This document shows, in pieces, positions 22,767 to 35,319 of a stretch of DNA of 64,000 nt (its first letter is position 1; each line of letters opens with the position of its first letter). The notes below the pieces were generated by a model, which saw only the letters and a program-made list of their open reading frames with translations, was not told where the DNA came from and ran no database searches. The position numbers were made by a program, and so were the translations under genes. The stretch comes from Streptomyces sp. TG1A-8 (GTDB taxonomy: Bacteria > Actinomycetota > Actinomycetes > Streptomycetales > Streptomycetaceae), in NCBI RefSeq assembly GCF_030499535.1, contig NZ_JASTLB010000001.1:2046001-2110000 (forward strand), given 5' to 3'.

Positions 22767-23545
22767 CGACGGTCCCGACGACGGCTTCCGCGTCCCCGGG
22801 GCCGCCCGGCGCCCCGGCGGACGGGGCGCGGCGGTGGGCCGGCCGACTGCGGTACGGACTCGGGCTGATCGGCCCCCGGCACGGACGGCACGCCCTGCCC
22901 GTGCCGCAGCTGGACGCGCTCGCCCTGCCCATCGGCGACGACGGGGTGGTCGCCGGGGTCGGCCCCGGGGGACAGCCGGCCGTGCTGGGCATCAACCGGC
23001 CGACGCCGTACGACGTCGTGCTGATCGGCGGACTGTGGACGGAGCAGGTACTGGCGCTGCGCACCGCGGCCACGGGTGCCCGGGTCGCCGTCGAGACCGG
23101 CCGGCCGCAGGCCTGGGTCCGGATGGTGCACGCCATGGGCGGCGGGCAGAACGGACTCGCCGTGTACGACGTGGGGCGGGTGCCGCCGCAGGGCGCCTCG
23201 GCCGGGACGCCCGTCCTGGTCGTGCGGGACTGCGGCATGCGGCCGCCGCGCGGGCGGGTGGTGTCCGGTCCGTGGCAGTCCGTGCTGACGCTGCTGCCGT
23301 ACCTCAGTCCGGTCGCGCCCCGGCTGCTGCGGCAGGCGCGGCTCGCCGGCATCCAGCGGGTCTCGCCGGACGAGGCCGCGGAACCGGGGCGCACCATGGG
23401 CCTGTCCCGGGCCGAGGTCGAGTCGCTGCCCGCGCTGCCCGACGGCGTGACGCTGTGGTGCACCGAGCGCGACCGGCAGTACGTGCTGACCCAACCCACC
23501 GACGCCGAGACCGGATTGCTGGGCACACCGCGGCGGATGGACTGA
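22763..23545 (+). CDS. ESX-associated conserved protein, unknown function
   Basis: A 260-residue protein starting at GTG 22763, overlapping the eccE stop by four bases. It contains no membrane helix. Segments such as PTPYDVVLIGGLWTEQVLALR, VETGRPQAWVRMVHAMGG and VVSGPWQSVLTLLPYL match my memory of a protein conserved beside eccE in Streptomyces ESX clusters, but the function is not established. The first 30 residues are Pro/Ala-rich. The frame is intact. Confidence 0.7.
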   Translation: MTTVPTTASASPGPPGAPADGARRWAGRLRYGLGLIGPRHGRHALPVPQLDALALPIGDDGVVAGVGPGGQPAVLGINRPTPYDVVLIGGLWTEQVLALRTAATGARVAVETGRPQAWVRMVHAMGGGQNGLAVYDVGRVPPQGASAGTPVLVVRDCGMRPPRGRVVSGPWQSVLTLLPYLSPVAPRLLRQARLAGIQRVSPDEAAEPGRTMGLSRAEVESLPALPDGVTLWCTERDRQYVLTQPTDAETGLLGTPRRMD

Positions 23546-23688
23546 ACCGGCCCCGTCGCCCCGATTGTTCGATGCGTATCCGTTGCTTGTCCGCGGGTTT
23601 GTCCGTGGTTCGCACGGGCGAGCGTGGCTGAGAGGCGGCCGGGCCTGCCGAGGGGCGGCTCGTGGTGATTAGGCTGGGAGCGGGCGCG

Positions 23689-23835
23689 ATGCCGGACCCC
23701 GTGGAGCAGGCGTCGCCGCCCGGGGGAGAGCCGGTGGATCGGACTGCCTCGAACGACTACGGACGACTCGAACGACACGACATGGTCGCCCCGGCACGGC
23801 ATGAGGGTGCTCGACCACACCAGGAGGAACTGTGA
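23689..23835 (+). CDS. Possible 48-residue leader ORF before the ParA-like gene
   Basis: ATG 23689 follows GGGAG at about 8 nt. The frame ([18 protein letters not shown] and onward, ending HQEEL) runs to a TGA that overlaps the GTG start of the downstream ParA-like gene (GTGA). This arrangement suggests translational coupling, but the peptide has no recognisable family and may be chance coding. The rest of 23546-23831 shows no other gene. Confidence 0.3.
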   Translation: MPDPVEQASPPGGEPVDRTASNDYGRLERHDMVAPARHEGARPHQEEL

Positions 23836-26800
23836 GCAGCGATCGGGACGGGATCCGCGGGGGCTGGGCCACACCCGGCGATGACCAGCCCGACGCGGAG
23901 TCGGCCGTCGAGACCACCGGCGAGTTCACCATCGACTACGCGCCGCCCGCCTGGTACACGCAGAACGCGTCCGGGGCGTCGCAGGGCTCCGGTGGCGGCG
24001 CGGGCGGTCCGGGGCCCGCCGCCCCGGGGCCGGGGGACGCGGACGGCTCCGCCGGTCCGGGCGCGGACGGCGCCGGGGGCGACGGTGGCCCGCGGTCTTC
24101 CGGCACGCCGGGTGCGCCGGGCGGTCCCGGCGCGGCCGGGATCCCCTCGCTTCCGCCGTTCGCCGCGGGAGCGCCCCTTCCGGGGCTGACCCCGCCGCCG
24201 CACGCGACCCGGTCGGCCGGCACCGCGGCCCCCGGTGCCCCGTTCACTCCCCCGGCTCCGCCGGCTCCCGCACCGGGCGCCCCCTTCACGCCGCCCGCTC
24301 CTCCCGCTCCCGCACCGGGCGCCCCCTTCACGCCGCCCGCTCCTCCCGCTCCCGGGGCGCCGTTCACCCCACCGGCCCCGGCCGCCGGGCCGGGGGCACC
24401 GTTCACCCCGCCCGCGCCGCCGGTCGGGAGTCCGCCCGTGCCGCCGGCAGGGGATCCGGTCGCGGTGCCGAAGCTGCCGGTCGGGTTCGAGCCGCAGCAG
24501 CCGGCGGGCTCCGAGGACTCCCCGCAGCCGGCGGACGCTCCGTCCGCCGCCGCCTCGTCGGAGCCGGAGCCGGACAACGGGGACCTGGAGAGCGGGGCGA
24601 CCCTGCGGTTCTCCGCCGTCGCCCTGAGGCGTGAGATCGCCGAGATCGCCGAGCGCGTCGCTGCCGGCGAGAAGGCCGCCGAGGCGGCACGCCGGAGCGC
24701 CGCGCAGGGTTCCGGACCCGCTGAACGCGCCGGCTCGTCCGACGAGGACACGGGCGACGAGGGGAACGAGGCGGACGAGGACGGCAGGGACGGCAGGGAC
24801 GGCGGAAACGTCACCGGGGCCGGGAGCGCGGCGGCCGGAGGGACGGAGGCCGGAGGGACGGAGGCCGGGCGGGAGGCGCCGGTGCGGGACGAGTCCGCCC
24901 GGGACGGCTCCGCTGCCGTTGACTCCCCCGACGGTGACTCCACCGCGGTCGGCTCCCGGGTGAGTGCCGGGGCGGACAGCCCCGGCGAGGAGATCCCGGA
25001 CGGGGCTGCCGCGACTGAGGCGGCGGCCGAGGACGCCGGCGGGACCGCCCGGGACGAACCCGCCGTTCGCCCGGAAACTGTCCGGGCCGGAACCGATCAG
25101 AGCGGGGGCGGGGACGAGGGCGGGGCCCTTGCCGACGCCCCGGGCCGGGCCGCGGAGGAGAACGGCACCGCCTCCGACGCCGAGCCCGCCGCACCGGACG
25201 CACCGGACGCACCGGACGCACCGGATGCGACGGGCACGACGGATGCGGCGGACACGACGGACGGCGCGCCGCAGGGCGACCGGTTCGAGGAGACGGAGCC
25301 CGGAGGCAACTCGTCCCAGGACAGCGCCGCCGAAAGCCGCACCCCGGAGGAGGGCGCGTCCGACCACGGTGCGTCCCCGGCGGACGCCCCGCACGGCACG
25401 GTTCCGGCCGCCCCCGCCGAGCCGCGGGACGCCGCGCCGGTCGCTCCCCCGGCCCCGCGGGACGCACCGCCCCCCGCTGCGCCCGCTCCTCAGGACGCAC
25501 CGCCCGCCTGGACTCCGCCGCCCGCACCGCAGAGCGGAGTGCCGCCGCTGCCGCCGGCGTATCAGCCCGCCGCACCCGTCACGGCGGCCCAGTGGCCCGT
25601 GCAGCAGCCCGGTCCGGCACCGGACGGGCCGCAGCCCGCGGTCGCGCCGGGTCCCGCGGGCGTGCCCGGGCAGCAGCCGCCGTTCCAGCCGCAGGCGCCG
25701 CAGCCCGCGCCCGCCGCGTGGGCACAGCCCGGCACGCGGACGCCCCCCGCCCCCGTGCAGCCCGCACCGCCGCCGGGCCGGCCCCACGCGCCCGGGGGCC
25801 CCGGCCCGGCGCCCGGGCAACCCCCCGGCCCCGGACAGGCACAGCCGCACATCCCCGCACAGCAACAGCGGCCCGCTCCCGCCGGCCCCGTCCCGCCGAA
25901 CGGTCACGGCTTCGCGCAGCCTCCGGCGCCCCAGCCGGCCCCGGCCGGTCCGGACCCGCAGGCCGGCTACGGCTTCCCGCAGCCGCCGACTCCGAACGGC
26001 CCCGGCTCCCAGCCGGGTTACGGCTTCCCCCAGCCCGGCGCCCCGACCCCCCCGGCACCACCGGCCGGTTACGGCTTCCCCCAGCCCGGACAGCAGCCCG
26101 CGGCCGACACCCCCGGCCCGCAGCCGGGGCAACAGCCGACCCCCAACGGTCCCGGCCCCGCCCCCCAACCGGGTTACGGCTTCCCCCAGCCCGGCGCCCC
26201 GACCCCCCCGGCACCACCGGCCGGTTACGGCTTCCCCCAGCCCGGACAGCAGCCTCCGTACCCGCAGGGCCCGGACGCCGGACAGGGACCCCAGGGCCAC
26301 CAGGCCGGCCAGGTTCCGCAGGGTGTGCAGGGTGATCCGGCCGCACGGGTTCCGCAGGGTCCCGTCGACCCGCGGGCCGGGGCCGCCTGGCCGCAGCCCA
26401 TGCGGCACGACCAGCGGCAGCCGACCGACCCCGGTGCGGCACCGCTGGGTTACACCGCGGCCGTGGAGCTGTCCTCGGACCGGTTGCTCAACAACAAGCG
26501 GCAGAAGGCCAAGAGTGGTCGGCCGGGCGCGGCGGCCTCCCGGTTCAGGCTGGGCGGGAAGAAGGAGGAGGCCGAACGGCAGCGGAAGCTGGAGCTGATC
26601 CGCACGCCGGTGCTGTCCTGCTACCGGATCGCGGTCATCAGCCTCAAGGGCGGCGTCGGCAAGACGACCACGACCACCGCCCTCGGCTCCACCCTCGCCT
26701 CCGAGCGGCAGGACAAGATCCTCGCCATCGACGCGAACCCGGACGCCGGCACGCTCGGCCGGCGCGTGCGCCGGGAGACCGGGGCGACCATCCGCGACCT

Positions 26801-27740
26801 GGTCCAGGCGATCCCGTACCTCAACTCGTACATGGACATCCGGCGGTTCACGTCCCAGGCACCCTCCGGACTGGAGATCATCGCCAACGACGTCGACCCG
26901 GCCGTGTCCACCACGTTCAACGACGAGGACTACCGGCGCGCGATCGACGTGCTCGGCAAGCAGTACCCGGTCATCCTGACCGACTCGGGCACCGGTCTGC
27001 TGTACAGCGCCATGCGGGGGGTGCTCGACCTCGCCGACCAGCTCATCATCATCTCCACCCCGTCGGTGGACGGCGCGAGCAGCGCCAGCACGACGCTGGA
27101 CTGGCTGTCCGCGCACGGGTACGCCGACCTCGTCTCGCGGTCGATCACCGTCATCTCCGGAGTCCGCGAGACCGGGAAGATGATCAAGGTCGAGGACATC
27201 GTGGCGCACTTCGAGACCCGCTGCCGGGGTGTGGTCGTGGTGCCGTTCGACGAGCACCTGGCCGCCGGTGCCGAGGTCGACCTCGACATGATGCGGCCGA
27301 AGGTGCGGGAGGCGTACTTCAACCTCGCGGCCATGGTCGCCGAGGACTTCGTACGGCACCAGCAGTCGCACGGGCTGTGGACCAGCGACGGCAACCCGCC
27401 GCCGGTGGCCGCACCACCGCTCCCGGGCCAGCCGCTGCCCGGCCAGGCCTTCCCCGGTCAGCCGTACCCTCCGGGTGCGCCGTACGCCCCGGATCAGCCG
27501 TACGGTCCGGGTCAGCCGTACGGTCCGGGTCAGCCGTACGCCCCCGCCCAGCAGCCGTACCCGCCGCAGCAGCCCCAGCCCGGGCCGGTGCAGCCGGGAC
27601 AGCCGTACCCGCAGGCGGCGCCGGGGCAGGCGTACCCGCCGCAGGGCGCGCCCGCCCGGCCCAGTCCGCCCCACCCCGGGTACCCGCAGCCCGGCCGGGC
27701 CCAGCCGGAGCCTCCGCAGGGTCCGCCGCCGCAGCAGTAG
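23832..27740 (+). CDS. Large Pro-rich ParA/MinD-type ATPase, EspI-like (ESX-associated)
   Basis: A 1,302-residue protein. Residues 1 to about 890 are low-complexity Pro/Ala/Gly and acidic sequence with repeated [12 protein letters not shown] and GYGFPQPG units. A P-loop domain at about 933-1180 has a deviant Walker A ([11 protein letters not shown]), [13 protein letters not shown] and a later STPSVDG motif, as in ParA/MinD ATPases. A Gln/Pro/Tyr-rich tail follows. EspI-like ATPases of this design sit in mycobacterial and Streptomyces ESX loci and are thought to modulate secretion. AGGAGGAACT precedes GTG 23832. The frame is intact despite the broken secretion genes. Confidence 0.85.
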   Translation: MSSDRDGIRGGWATPGDDQPDAESAVETTGEFTIDYAPPAWYTQNASGASQGSGGGAGGPGPAAPGPGDADGSAGPGADGAGGDGGPRSSGTPGAPGGPGAAGIPSLPPFAAGAPLPGLTPPPHATRSAGTAAPGAPFTPPAPPAPAPGAPFTPPAPPAPAPGAPFTPPAPPAPGAPFTPPAPAAGPGAPFTPPAPPVGSPPVPPAGDPVAVPKLPVGFEPQQPAGSEDSPQPADAPSAAASSEPEPDNGDLESGATLRFSAVALRREIAEIAERVAAGEKAAEAARRSAAQGSGPAERAGSSDEDTGDEGNEADEDGRDGRDGGNVTGAGSAAAGGTEAGGTEAGREAPVRDESARDGSAAVDSPDGDSTAVGSRVSAGADSPGEEIPDGAAATEAAAEDAGGTARDEPAVRPETVRAGTDQSGGGDEGGALADAPGRAAEENGTASDAEPAAPDAPDAPDAPDATGTTDAADTTDGAPQGDRFEETEPGGNSSQDSAAESRTPEEGASDHGASPADAPHGTVPAAPAEPRDAAPVAPPAPRDAPPPAAPAPQDAPPAWTPPPAPQSGVPPLPPAYQPAAPVTAAQWPVQQPGPAPDGPQPAVAPGPAGVPGQQPPFQPQAPQPAPAAWAQPGTRTPPAPVQPAPPPGRPHAPGGPGPAPGQPPGPGQAQPHIPAQQQRPAPAGPVPPNGHGFAQPPAPQPAPAGPDPQAGYGFPQPPTPNGPGSQPGYGFPQPGAPTPPAPPAGYGFPQPGQQPAADTPGPQPGQQPTPNGPGPAPQPGYGFPQPGAPTPPAPPAGYGFPQPGQQPPYPQGPDAGQGPQGHQAGQVPQGVQGDPAARVPQGPVDPRAGAAWPQPMRHDQRQPTDPGAAPLGYTAAVELSSDRLLNNKRQKAKSGRPGAAASRFRLGGKKEEAERQRKLELIRTPVLSCYRIAVISLKGGVGKTTTTTALGSTLASERQDKILAIDANPDAGTLGRRVRRETGATIRDLVQAIPYLNSYMDIRRFTSQAPSGLEIIANDVDPAVSTTFNDEDYRRAIDVLGKQYPVILTDSGTGLLYSAMRGVLDLADQLIIISTPSVDGASSASTTLDWLSAHGYADLVSRSITVISGVRETGKMIKVEDIVAHFETRCRGVVVVPFDEHLAAGAEVDLDMMRPKVREAYFNLAAMVAEDFVRHQQSHGLWTSDGNPPPVAAPPLPGQPLPGQAFPGQPYPPGAPYAPDQPYGPGQPYGPGQPYAPAQQPYPPQQPQPGPVQPGQPYPQAAPGQAYPPQGAPARPSPPHPGYPQPGRAQPEPPQGPPPQQ
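26013..26254 (+). repeat. 86-bp perfect direct repeat inside the ParA-like gene
   Basis: The stretch 26013-26098 is repeated without change at 26169-26254 (offset 156 bp, so the reading frame is kept). It encodes [20 protein letters not shown] and the residues after it. A further partial copy of the GYGFPQP unit lies before it. This indicates recent in-frame duplication of Pro-rich modules. Confidence 0.9.
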
Positions 27741-27765
27741 GCGCGCGGCAGCCGTGCGCGAGGCA

Positions 27766-27816
27766 CGGCACGCGGGGGCGGCCGGTGCTCACCGCACCGG
27801 CCGCCCCCGCGTGCCG
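27766..27816. terminator. Bidirectional terminator between ParA-like gene and ribF
   Basis: A perfect 22-bp inverted repeat (27766-27787 with 27795-27816) and 7-nt loop sit between two convergent genes. Confidence 0.85.
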
Positions 27817-27829
27817 CGTTCGCGCGCGG

Positions 27830-28777
27830 TTACGCGTCCGCCGCCACGATCTCCCGGCAGCGCTGCACGTCCCCGGCCATCTGCTCCAGCAGGGCGTCGA
27901 GCGACTCGAACCTGGCCTGGCCGCGGACGTACGCCAGGAAGTCGACGGCGACGTGCAGCCCGTACAGGTCGAGGCCCACGCGGTCGATGGCGTACGCCTC
28001 CACCGTGCGTTCGGTGCCGTCGAACTGCGGGTTCGTGCCCACGGAGATGGCGGCCGGCATGGCCTCGCCCTGCGTGTGCAGGTAGCCGGCGTAGACGCCG
28101 TCGGCGGGGACGGCCGTGTGGGGCAGCGTCTCCACGTTCGCCGTGGGGAAGCCCAGTTCGCGTCCGCGCTGGGCGCCGCGGACGACCACGCCCTCCACCC
28201 GGTGCGGCCGGCCCAGGATCTCGCGGGCCCCGGCCACGTCGCCCTCGGCGACCAGGCGCCGGGTCAGGGTGGAGGAGAACGGCAGGCCGCCGCCCGCCTC
28301 ACCGGAGAGGTACAGGTCCACGACCTCGACCTCGAAGTCGTAGACCTTGCCCTGCTCGGTGAGGAACTCCACGTTGCCGGCGGCCTTGTGGCCGAAACGG
28401 AAGTTCGGGCCCTCGACGACCGCCTTGGCGTGCAGCTTGTCGACCAGGACCTTGACCACGAAGTCGGCCGGGGACAGCTTCGAGAACTCGGTGGTGAACG
28501 GCAGGACCAGCACCGCGTCCACGCCCAGCCCGCCCATCAGCTCCGCCCGGCGGTGGTGCGCGGCGAGCAGGGGCGGGTGGCTGCCGGGGCGGACGACCTC
28601 GCTGGGGTGCGGGTCGAAGGTGACGACGACGGCCGGTACGCCCAGCTGGCGGGCGCGGTCGACGGCGTGCCGGATGATCAGCTGGTGGCCGCGGTGGACG
28701 CCGTCGTAGGAACCGATGGTGACGACGCTGCGCCCCCAGTCCTGGGGGATGTCCTCCAAGCCACGCCAGCGTTGCAC
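27830..28777 (-). CDS. ribF: Bifunctional riboflavin kinase/FMN adenylyltransferase
   Basis: A 315-residue enzyme making FMN and FAD from riboflavin. The N-terminal nucleotidyltransferase domain shows VTIGSYDGVHRGHQLII, TFDPHPSEVVRP, and NFRFGHKAAGNVEFL; the C-terminal kinase domain starts near HRVEGVVVRGAQRGRELGFPTANV. Start is GTG 28777. It closes the truB-side gene run, after a degenerate NTPase gene. Confidence 0.95.
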   Translation of the reverse strand: MQRWRGLEDIPQDWGRSVVTIGSYDGVHRGHQLIIRHAVDRARQLGVPAVVVTFDPHPSEVVRPGSHPPLLAAHHRRAELMGGLGVDAVLVLPFTTEFSKLSPADFVVKVLVDKLHAKAVVEGPNFRFGHKAAGNVEFLTEQGKVYDFEVEVVDLYLSGEAGGGLPFSSTLTRRLVAEGDVAGAREILGRPHRVEGVVVRGAQRGRELGFPTANVETLPHTAVPADGVYAGYLHTQGEAMPAAISVGTNPQFDGTERTVEAYAIDRVGLDLYGLHVAVDFLAYVRGQARFESLDALLEQMAGDVQRCREIVAADA

Positions 28778-28907
28778 TGTGACCGCTCCTCGAACCCGTG
28801 TCCGTGTCTACCGTTGACTTCTGTGCAGGTCTAAGGGTGCCATGCCGGGCGCTCCCGGCCCGCACCGGCATGGGCGCTGTGATCGGGCGCACGTTCATGG
28901 CAGCAGG

Positions 28908-29692
28908 TCAGACCGGTACGCGCGCGCCTGCCAGGCTCTCGACCACGCGGCGGGTGCCCGGCCCACCGCCCGCGTCCCCGTGCGCCCGCCGGGGCCGCAC
29001 GCCCGCCCCCCGGCTCCCCCGGGCCCCGGTGACTTTCGCGCCGCTCGCCTCACCGGGTGCCGCGTCCGCCAGGACCAGCCGGTGCAGGAGGGCGAAGCGC
29101 TCGAGGGCCGGGAGGGGGAGCGCGGTCCAGGACGCGGGGCCGAACTCCTCGGGAACTGGCCGGTGTTCGCGGTACCAGGCGACGACGCGGTCGGCGAGGA
29201 GGCGCGGGGTCCCGGTGTGGGGCGAGGCGTCCGGCACCTGGAGCAGGGTGTGGGCGAGCAGGCGGGCCGCCCACCGGGAAGTGGGGTCGAGGCCGAGGGC
29301 GTCCGCCGGTTCCCGCAGGCGGAAGGGGAGCAGGCGCGGGCCCCGCTGGCGGGCGAGGAGCAGCAGGGACTGCACGACCGGGCCGACGCGGTGGTGCGGT
29401 ACCGGCGGGGGTGGGCGCCGTCGGGTGCGCGGGGCGGGAGAGGGCCCGTGCCGCCCGCCGGCAGGTGCGGCAGGTCCGCCGGGAACCCGGCGCCGGCCTG
29501 CTCCCCGTGCTCCTCCCGGCAGGCCACGACCAGTCGCGCTCCGGCCCGGCGCGGCCACTCGGCCGCCCCCCCGGTCCACTCGGCCAGCCGGTGGGCGAGG
29601 AGGGGCGGCATCTCCTCGGGGCCGTCCAGGATGAGCAGCAGGGACGGCCGGCCCGGGCGGCGACGCGGGACACGCGTTCGGGGTGAGGTCAC
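28908..29692 (-). pseudogene. Frameshifted remnant of a STAND/NACHT-like NTPase or protease-NTPase
   Basis: From 29692 the frame reads a Walker-B-like strand (PSLLLILDGPEEMPPLL) and ARLVVACREEH, as in STAND-type P-loop NTPases, then loses sense near 29390. A second frame then continues credibly as VGPVVQSLLLLARQRGPRLLP, ARLLAHTLLQVPD and LPALERFALLHRLVLADA, to TGA at 28908. No Walker A is present, so the 5' part is also missing. It lies between truB and ribF, where Streptomyces usually have one long gene. Exact breakpoints are uncertain. Confidence 0.6.
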
Positions 29693-29747
29693 CGAGGTCG
29701 GCGGGGCACGGCGCGGGAGGCGGCGACGGCAGGACCCGGTCGCCGCT

Positions 29748-29767
29748 CCGCGGGCGGCCGCCCGCGG
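29748..29767. terminator. 20-bp palindrome after truB
   Basis: A perfect palindrome (CCGCGGGCGG followed by its complement) lies just downstream of the truB stop. With no loop or T tract it is only a weak terminator candidate. Confidence 0.3.
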
Positions 29768-29799
29768 GGCGGCGGGTGGCAGGACCCCGTGCGACCGGC

Positions 29800-30705
29800 T
29801 CAGCCGAACACGGCCAGGCTCTTCGCCTTGCCCTTGTGCGCCTCGACGAGCGCCAGGAAGCGCCCCTCGGGGTCGAACACGGCGACGGGGCCGGCGCCCG
29901 CGTACTCGTCGGGCATCTCCAGCCGGACGCCGTTGGCGAGCAGCCGGGAGCGCCTGGCGTCGACGTCCCAGCGCGGGAACGCGGCCGTCGCGGCCTCGGC
30001 GACCGGCATCACGGCCAGCTCCTCCTGGAGCTGCTCCAGCGTCCTGGCGGAGTCGAGCTTGTACGGCCCGACGCGCGTGCGGCGCAGCGCGGTGAGGTGG
30101 CCGCCGACGCCCAGACCGGCGCCCAGGTCCCGGGCGAGGGCGCGGATGTAGGTGCCGGAGGAGCAGACCACCGAGACGATCAGGTCGAGCACCGGGGTGC
30201 CGTCGGCGGCGACGGCGTCCCGGACGTCGTAGACCGTGAAGGAGGAGACGGTCACCGGCCGGGCGGGAATCTCGAAGTCCTCGCCCTCGCGGGCCCGCTT
30301 GTACGACCGCACGCCGTCGATCTTGATGGCGCTGACCTTGGACGGCACCTGCATGATGTCGCCGGTCAGCTTGGCGATGCCGGTGTCGATGGCGTCCCGG
30401 GTCACCCCGGACGCGTCGGCGCGGGAGGTGGTCTCCCCCTCGGCGTCGTCGGTGAGGGTGTTCTGGCCGAGCCGGATGGTGCCCAGGTACTCCTTCTCGG
30501 TCAGGGCGAGGTGCCCGAGGAGCTTGGTGGCGCGCTCCACGCCGAGGACCAGGACACCGGTCGCCATCGGGTCGAGGGTGCCGGCGTGGCCGACGCGGCG
30601 CGTCCTGGCGATGCCGCGCATCTTGGCGACCACGTCGTGCGAAGTGAAGCCCGACGGCTTGTCGACGATGACGAGGCCGTCGGGCGGGGTGGGCTTGCTG
30701 GTCAT
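29800..30705 (-). CDS. truB: tRNA pseudouridine-55 synthase
   Basis: A 301-residue TruB that isomerises U55 of tRNAs. It shows VDKPSGFTSHDVV and the catalytic Asp45 in VGHAGTLDPMATGVL. The ATG at 30705 overlaps the rbfA stop by four bases, so translation is coupled. It is part of the conserved rimP-nusA-infB-rbfA-truB block. Confidence 0.96.
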   Translation of the reverse strand: MTSKPTPPDGLVIVDKPSGFTSHDVVAKMRGIARTRRVGHAGTLDPMATGVLVLGVERATKLLGHLALTEKEYLGTIRLGQNTLTDDAEGETTSRADASGVTRDAIDTGIAKLTGDIMQVPSKVSAIKIDGVRSYKRAREGEDFEIPARPVTVSSFTVYDVRDAVAADGTPVLDLIVSVVCSSGTYIRALARDLGAGLGVGGHLTALRRTRVGPYKLDSARTLEQLQEELAVMPVAEAATAAFPRWDVDARRSRLLANGVRLEMPDEYAGAGPVAVFDPEGRFLALVEAHKGKAKSLAVFG

Positions 30706-31157
30706 TCGGCGGTGTCGTCCGTCTCGTCGTCGTCCGCGTCCGGCTTGCGGTACGGGTCGGCGTCGCCTGCGTAGACGGCGCCCGCGGAGGCCTCGCGGAC
30801 CTTCTCGTCGGACTGCCGCGCCTTGTCGAGGAGGTCCTCGATGGTCCGGGCGGTGTCCGGCAGGGCGTCCGCGACGAAGGTGAGGGTGGGCGTGAACTTC
30901 ACGCCGGCCGCGCGGCCGACCTCGGAGCGCAGGACGCCCTTGGCGCTCTCCAGTCCCGCCGCCGCGGCCTTGCGCTGCTCGTCGTCGCCGTAGACCGTGT
31001 AGAAGACGGTCGCCTCCCGCAGGTCGCCCGTGACCCGGGTGTCCGTGATGGTGACGTGCGAGCCGAGCCGCGGGTCCTTGATCCCGCGCTGCAGCTTCTG
31101 GGCCACCACCTCCCGGATGAGGTCCGCCAGCCTTTTCGCCCGCGCGTTGTCGGCCAC
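30702..31157 (-). CDS. rbfA: 30S ribosome-binding factor A
   Basis: A 151-residue cold-adaptation and 30S maturation factor with a KH-like fold: RLADLIREVVAQKLQRGIKDPRL, followed by VTITDTRVTGDLREATVFYTVYG in two recognisable family segments. The C-terminal 30 residues are acidic (DADDDETDDTAE). It starts at GTG 31157 with GGGAGA upstream and overlaps truB. Confidence 0.95.
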   Translation of the reverse strand: MADNARAKRLADLIREVVAQKLQRGIKDPRLGSHVTITDTRVTGDLREATVFYTVYGDDEQRKAAAAGLESAKGVLRSEVGRAAGVKFTPTLTFVADALPDTARTIEDLLDKARQSDEKVREASAGAVYAGDADPYRKPDADDDETDDTAE

Positions 31158-31197
31158 TGGTCCGTCTCCCGTTCTTTCTTCTTCTTGCGTTCTGTGG

Positions 31198-31491
31198 TCA
31201 GTCGTCGTCGCCGTGGAAGCGCCGCCGTACCGACAGCAGTTCCACCTCGGGGCGGGCGGCGACCAGGCGTTCGCACCGGTCCAGCACGTCGGTGAGGTGC
31301 GCCGCGTCGCCGGAGACCACGGCCAGGCCGATGATCGCTCGCCGGTGGAGGTCCACGTGGTCCACCTCGGCGGCGCTCACGGCGTACTTCCGCTGGAGTT
31401 CGGCGACGATCGGGCGGACGACGGAGCGCTTCTCCTTCAGCGAGTGGACGTCGCCGAGGAGGAGGTCGAAGGACAGAGTCCCCACGTACAT
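31198..31491 (-). CDS. ylxP: DUF503 (YlxP-like) protein
   Basis: A 97-residue protein with the DUF503 pattern FDLLLGDVHSLKEKRSVVRP. It lies between infB and rbfA, the conserved position for YlxP in Gram-positive genomes. YlxP has been linked to ribosome maturation, but its biochemical role is not settled. Start ATG 31491. Confidence 0.88.
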   Translation of the reverse strand: MYVGTLSFDLLLGDVHSLKEKRSVVRPIVAELQRKYAVSAAEVDHVDLHRRAIIGLAVVSGDAAHLTDVLDRCERLVAARPEVELLSVRRRFHGDDD

Positions 31492-31703
31492 GTGTGCAAC
31501 CGGTTCACCCGCCGGTACGGGATCGACGGCCCCGGGTCCGTGTGGCCGGGGACATCAAGAACGGTACCCCGTACCCGCCGCCGGCTCGACAGGGTTTCCC
31601 GGTCCCCCTCGCCCTCGGCGGGGGGTCGGCCGGCACGGCGGGGAAAGGCGCGCTGGCCGACGGAACCCGTGTTCCGTCGGCCAGCGCCGGTCACCGTCGG
31701 CCG

Positions 31704-34772
<3,069 letters not shown>

Positions 34773-34935
34773 TTCGCTCCTTTGAGGTCCGGGTGAAGCC
34801 GGACCGTCGCTAGTTCATGGGCGTACTCATCGCGTACTCATCGAGTGCTCATCGCAATCTCGACCTGCTTTCGACTCGCGAGGTACCAGGGCCGCGCGGA
34901 TGGCTCCGCACGGCACTTCTTACGGTGTTGCCTGC

Positions 34936-35217
34936 TCAGCAACTGTCTGTCTGCTCGACGTACCGGCGCAACGCCTTTGTGTCGAGCGGTCCCGGGACGC
35001 GCAGCGCCCGTGGGAACGCCCGGCGGCGCACCGCCTGGTCGAGACAGACGGGGTCGGGGTGGACGTACGCACCCCGGCCGGGCAGCGTACCGCGAGGATC
35101 GGGAACGCACTGTTCCCCATCCGCCACGGCCCGCAGCAGATCGTCCTTGGCCGTTCGCCGCCTGCACCCCACACAGGTGCGTTCAGGGCATGCACGGTCA
35201 CGCGTCCGGCCAGACAC
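34936..35217 (-). CDS. ylxR: YlxR family RNA-binding protein (DUF448)
   Basis: A 93-residue basic protein with the YlxR motif ERTCVGCRRR and the segment GRGAYVHPDPVCLDQAVRRRAF. It lies between nusA and infB, the conserved position. YlxR proteins bind nucleic acid and have been proposed as global regulators or RNA-binding factors. Start GTG 35217. Confidence 0.93.
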   Translation of the reverse strand: MSGRTRDRACPERTCVGCRRRTAKDDLLRAVADGEQCVPDPRGTLPGRGAYVHPDPVCLDQAVRRRAFPRALRVPGPLDTKALRRYVEQTDSC

Positions 35218-35319
35218 TTCTAAGTCTACCTCCCCGCGCCGGCCTCATCCCTCCCGGGGAGAAGTCGGAGCAGTCATTCGCAGCAGGCTGTCGTGATCTC
35301 AGCGCCCTGAGGCCGAGAT

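Noticed and set aside
16471..23545. Mobile element as cause of the ESX damage
   Set aside because: No transposase, terminal inverted repeats or target duplications were seen at the junctions.
24238..24420. Short repeats that might be a CRISPR array
   Set aside because: They are in-frame Pro-rich codon repeats with no regular unique spacers.
23757..27674. 1,305-codon minus-strand frame opposite the ParA-like gene
   Set aside because: Gly/Arg-rich mirror of Pro-rich codons; the plus strand has the ATPase domain and ribosome binding site.
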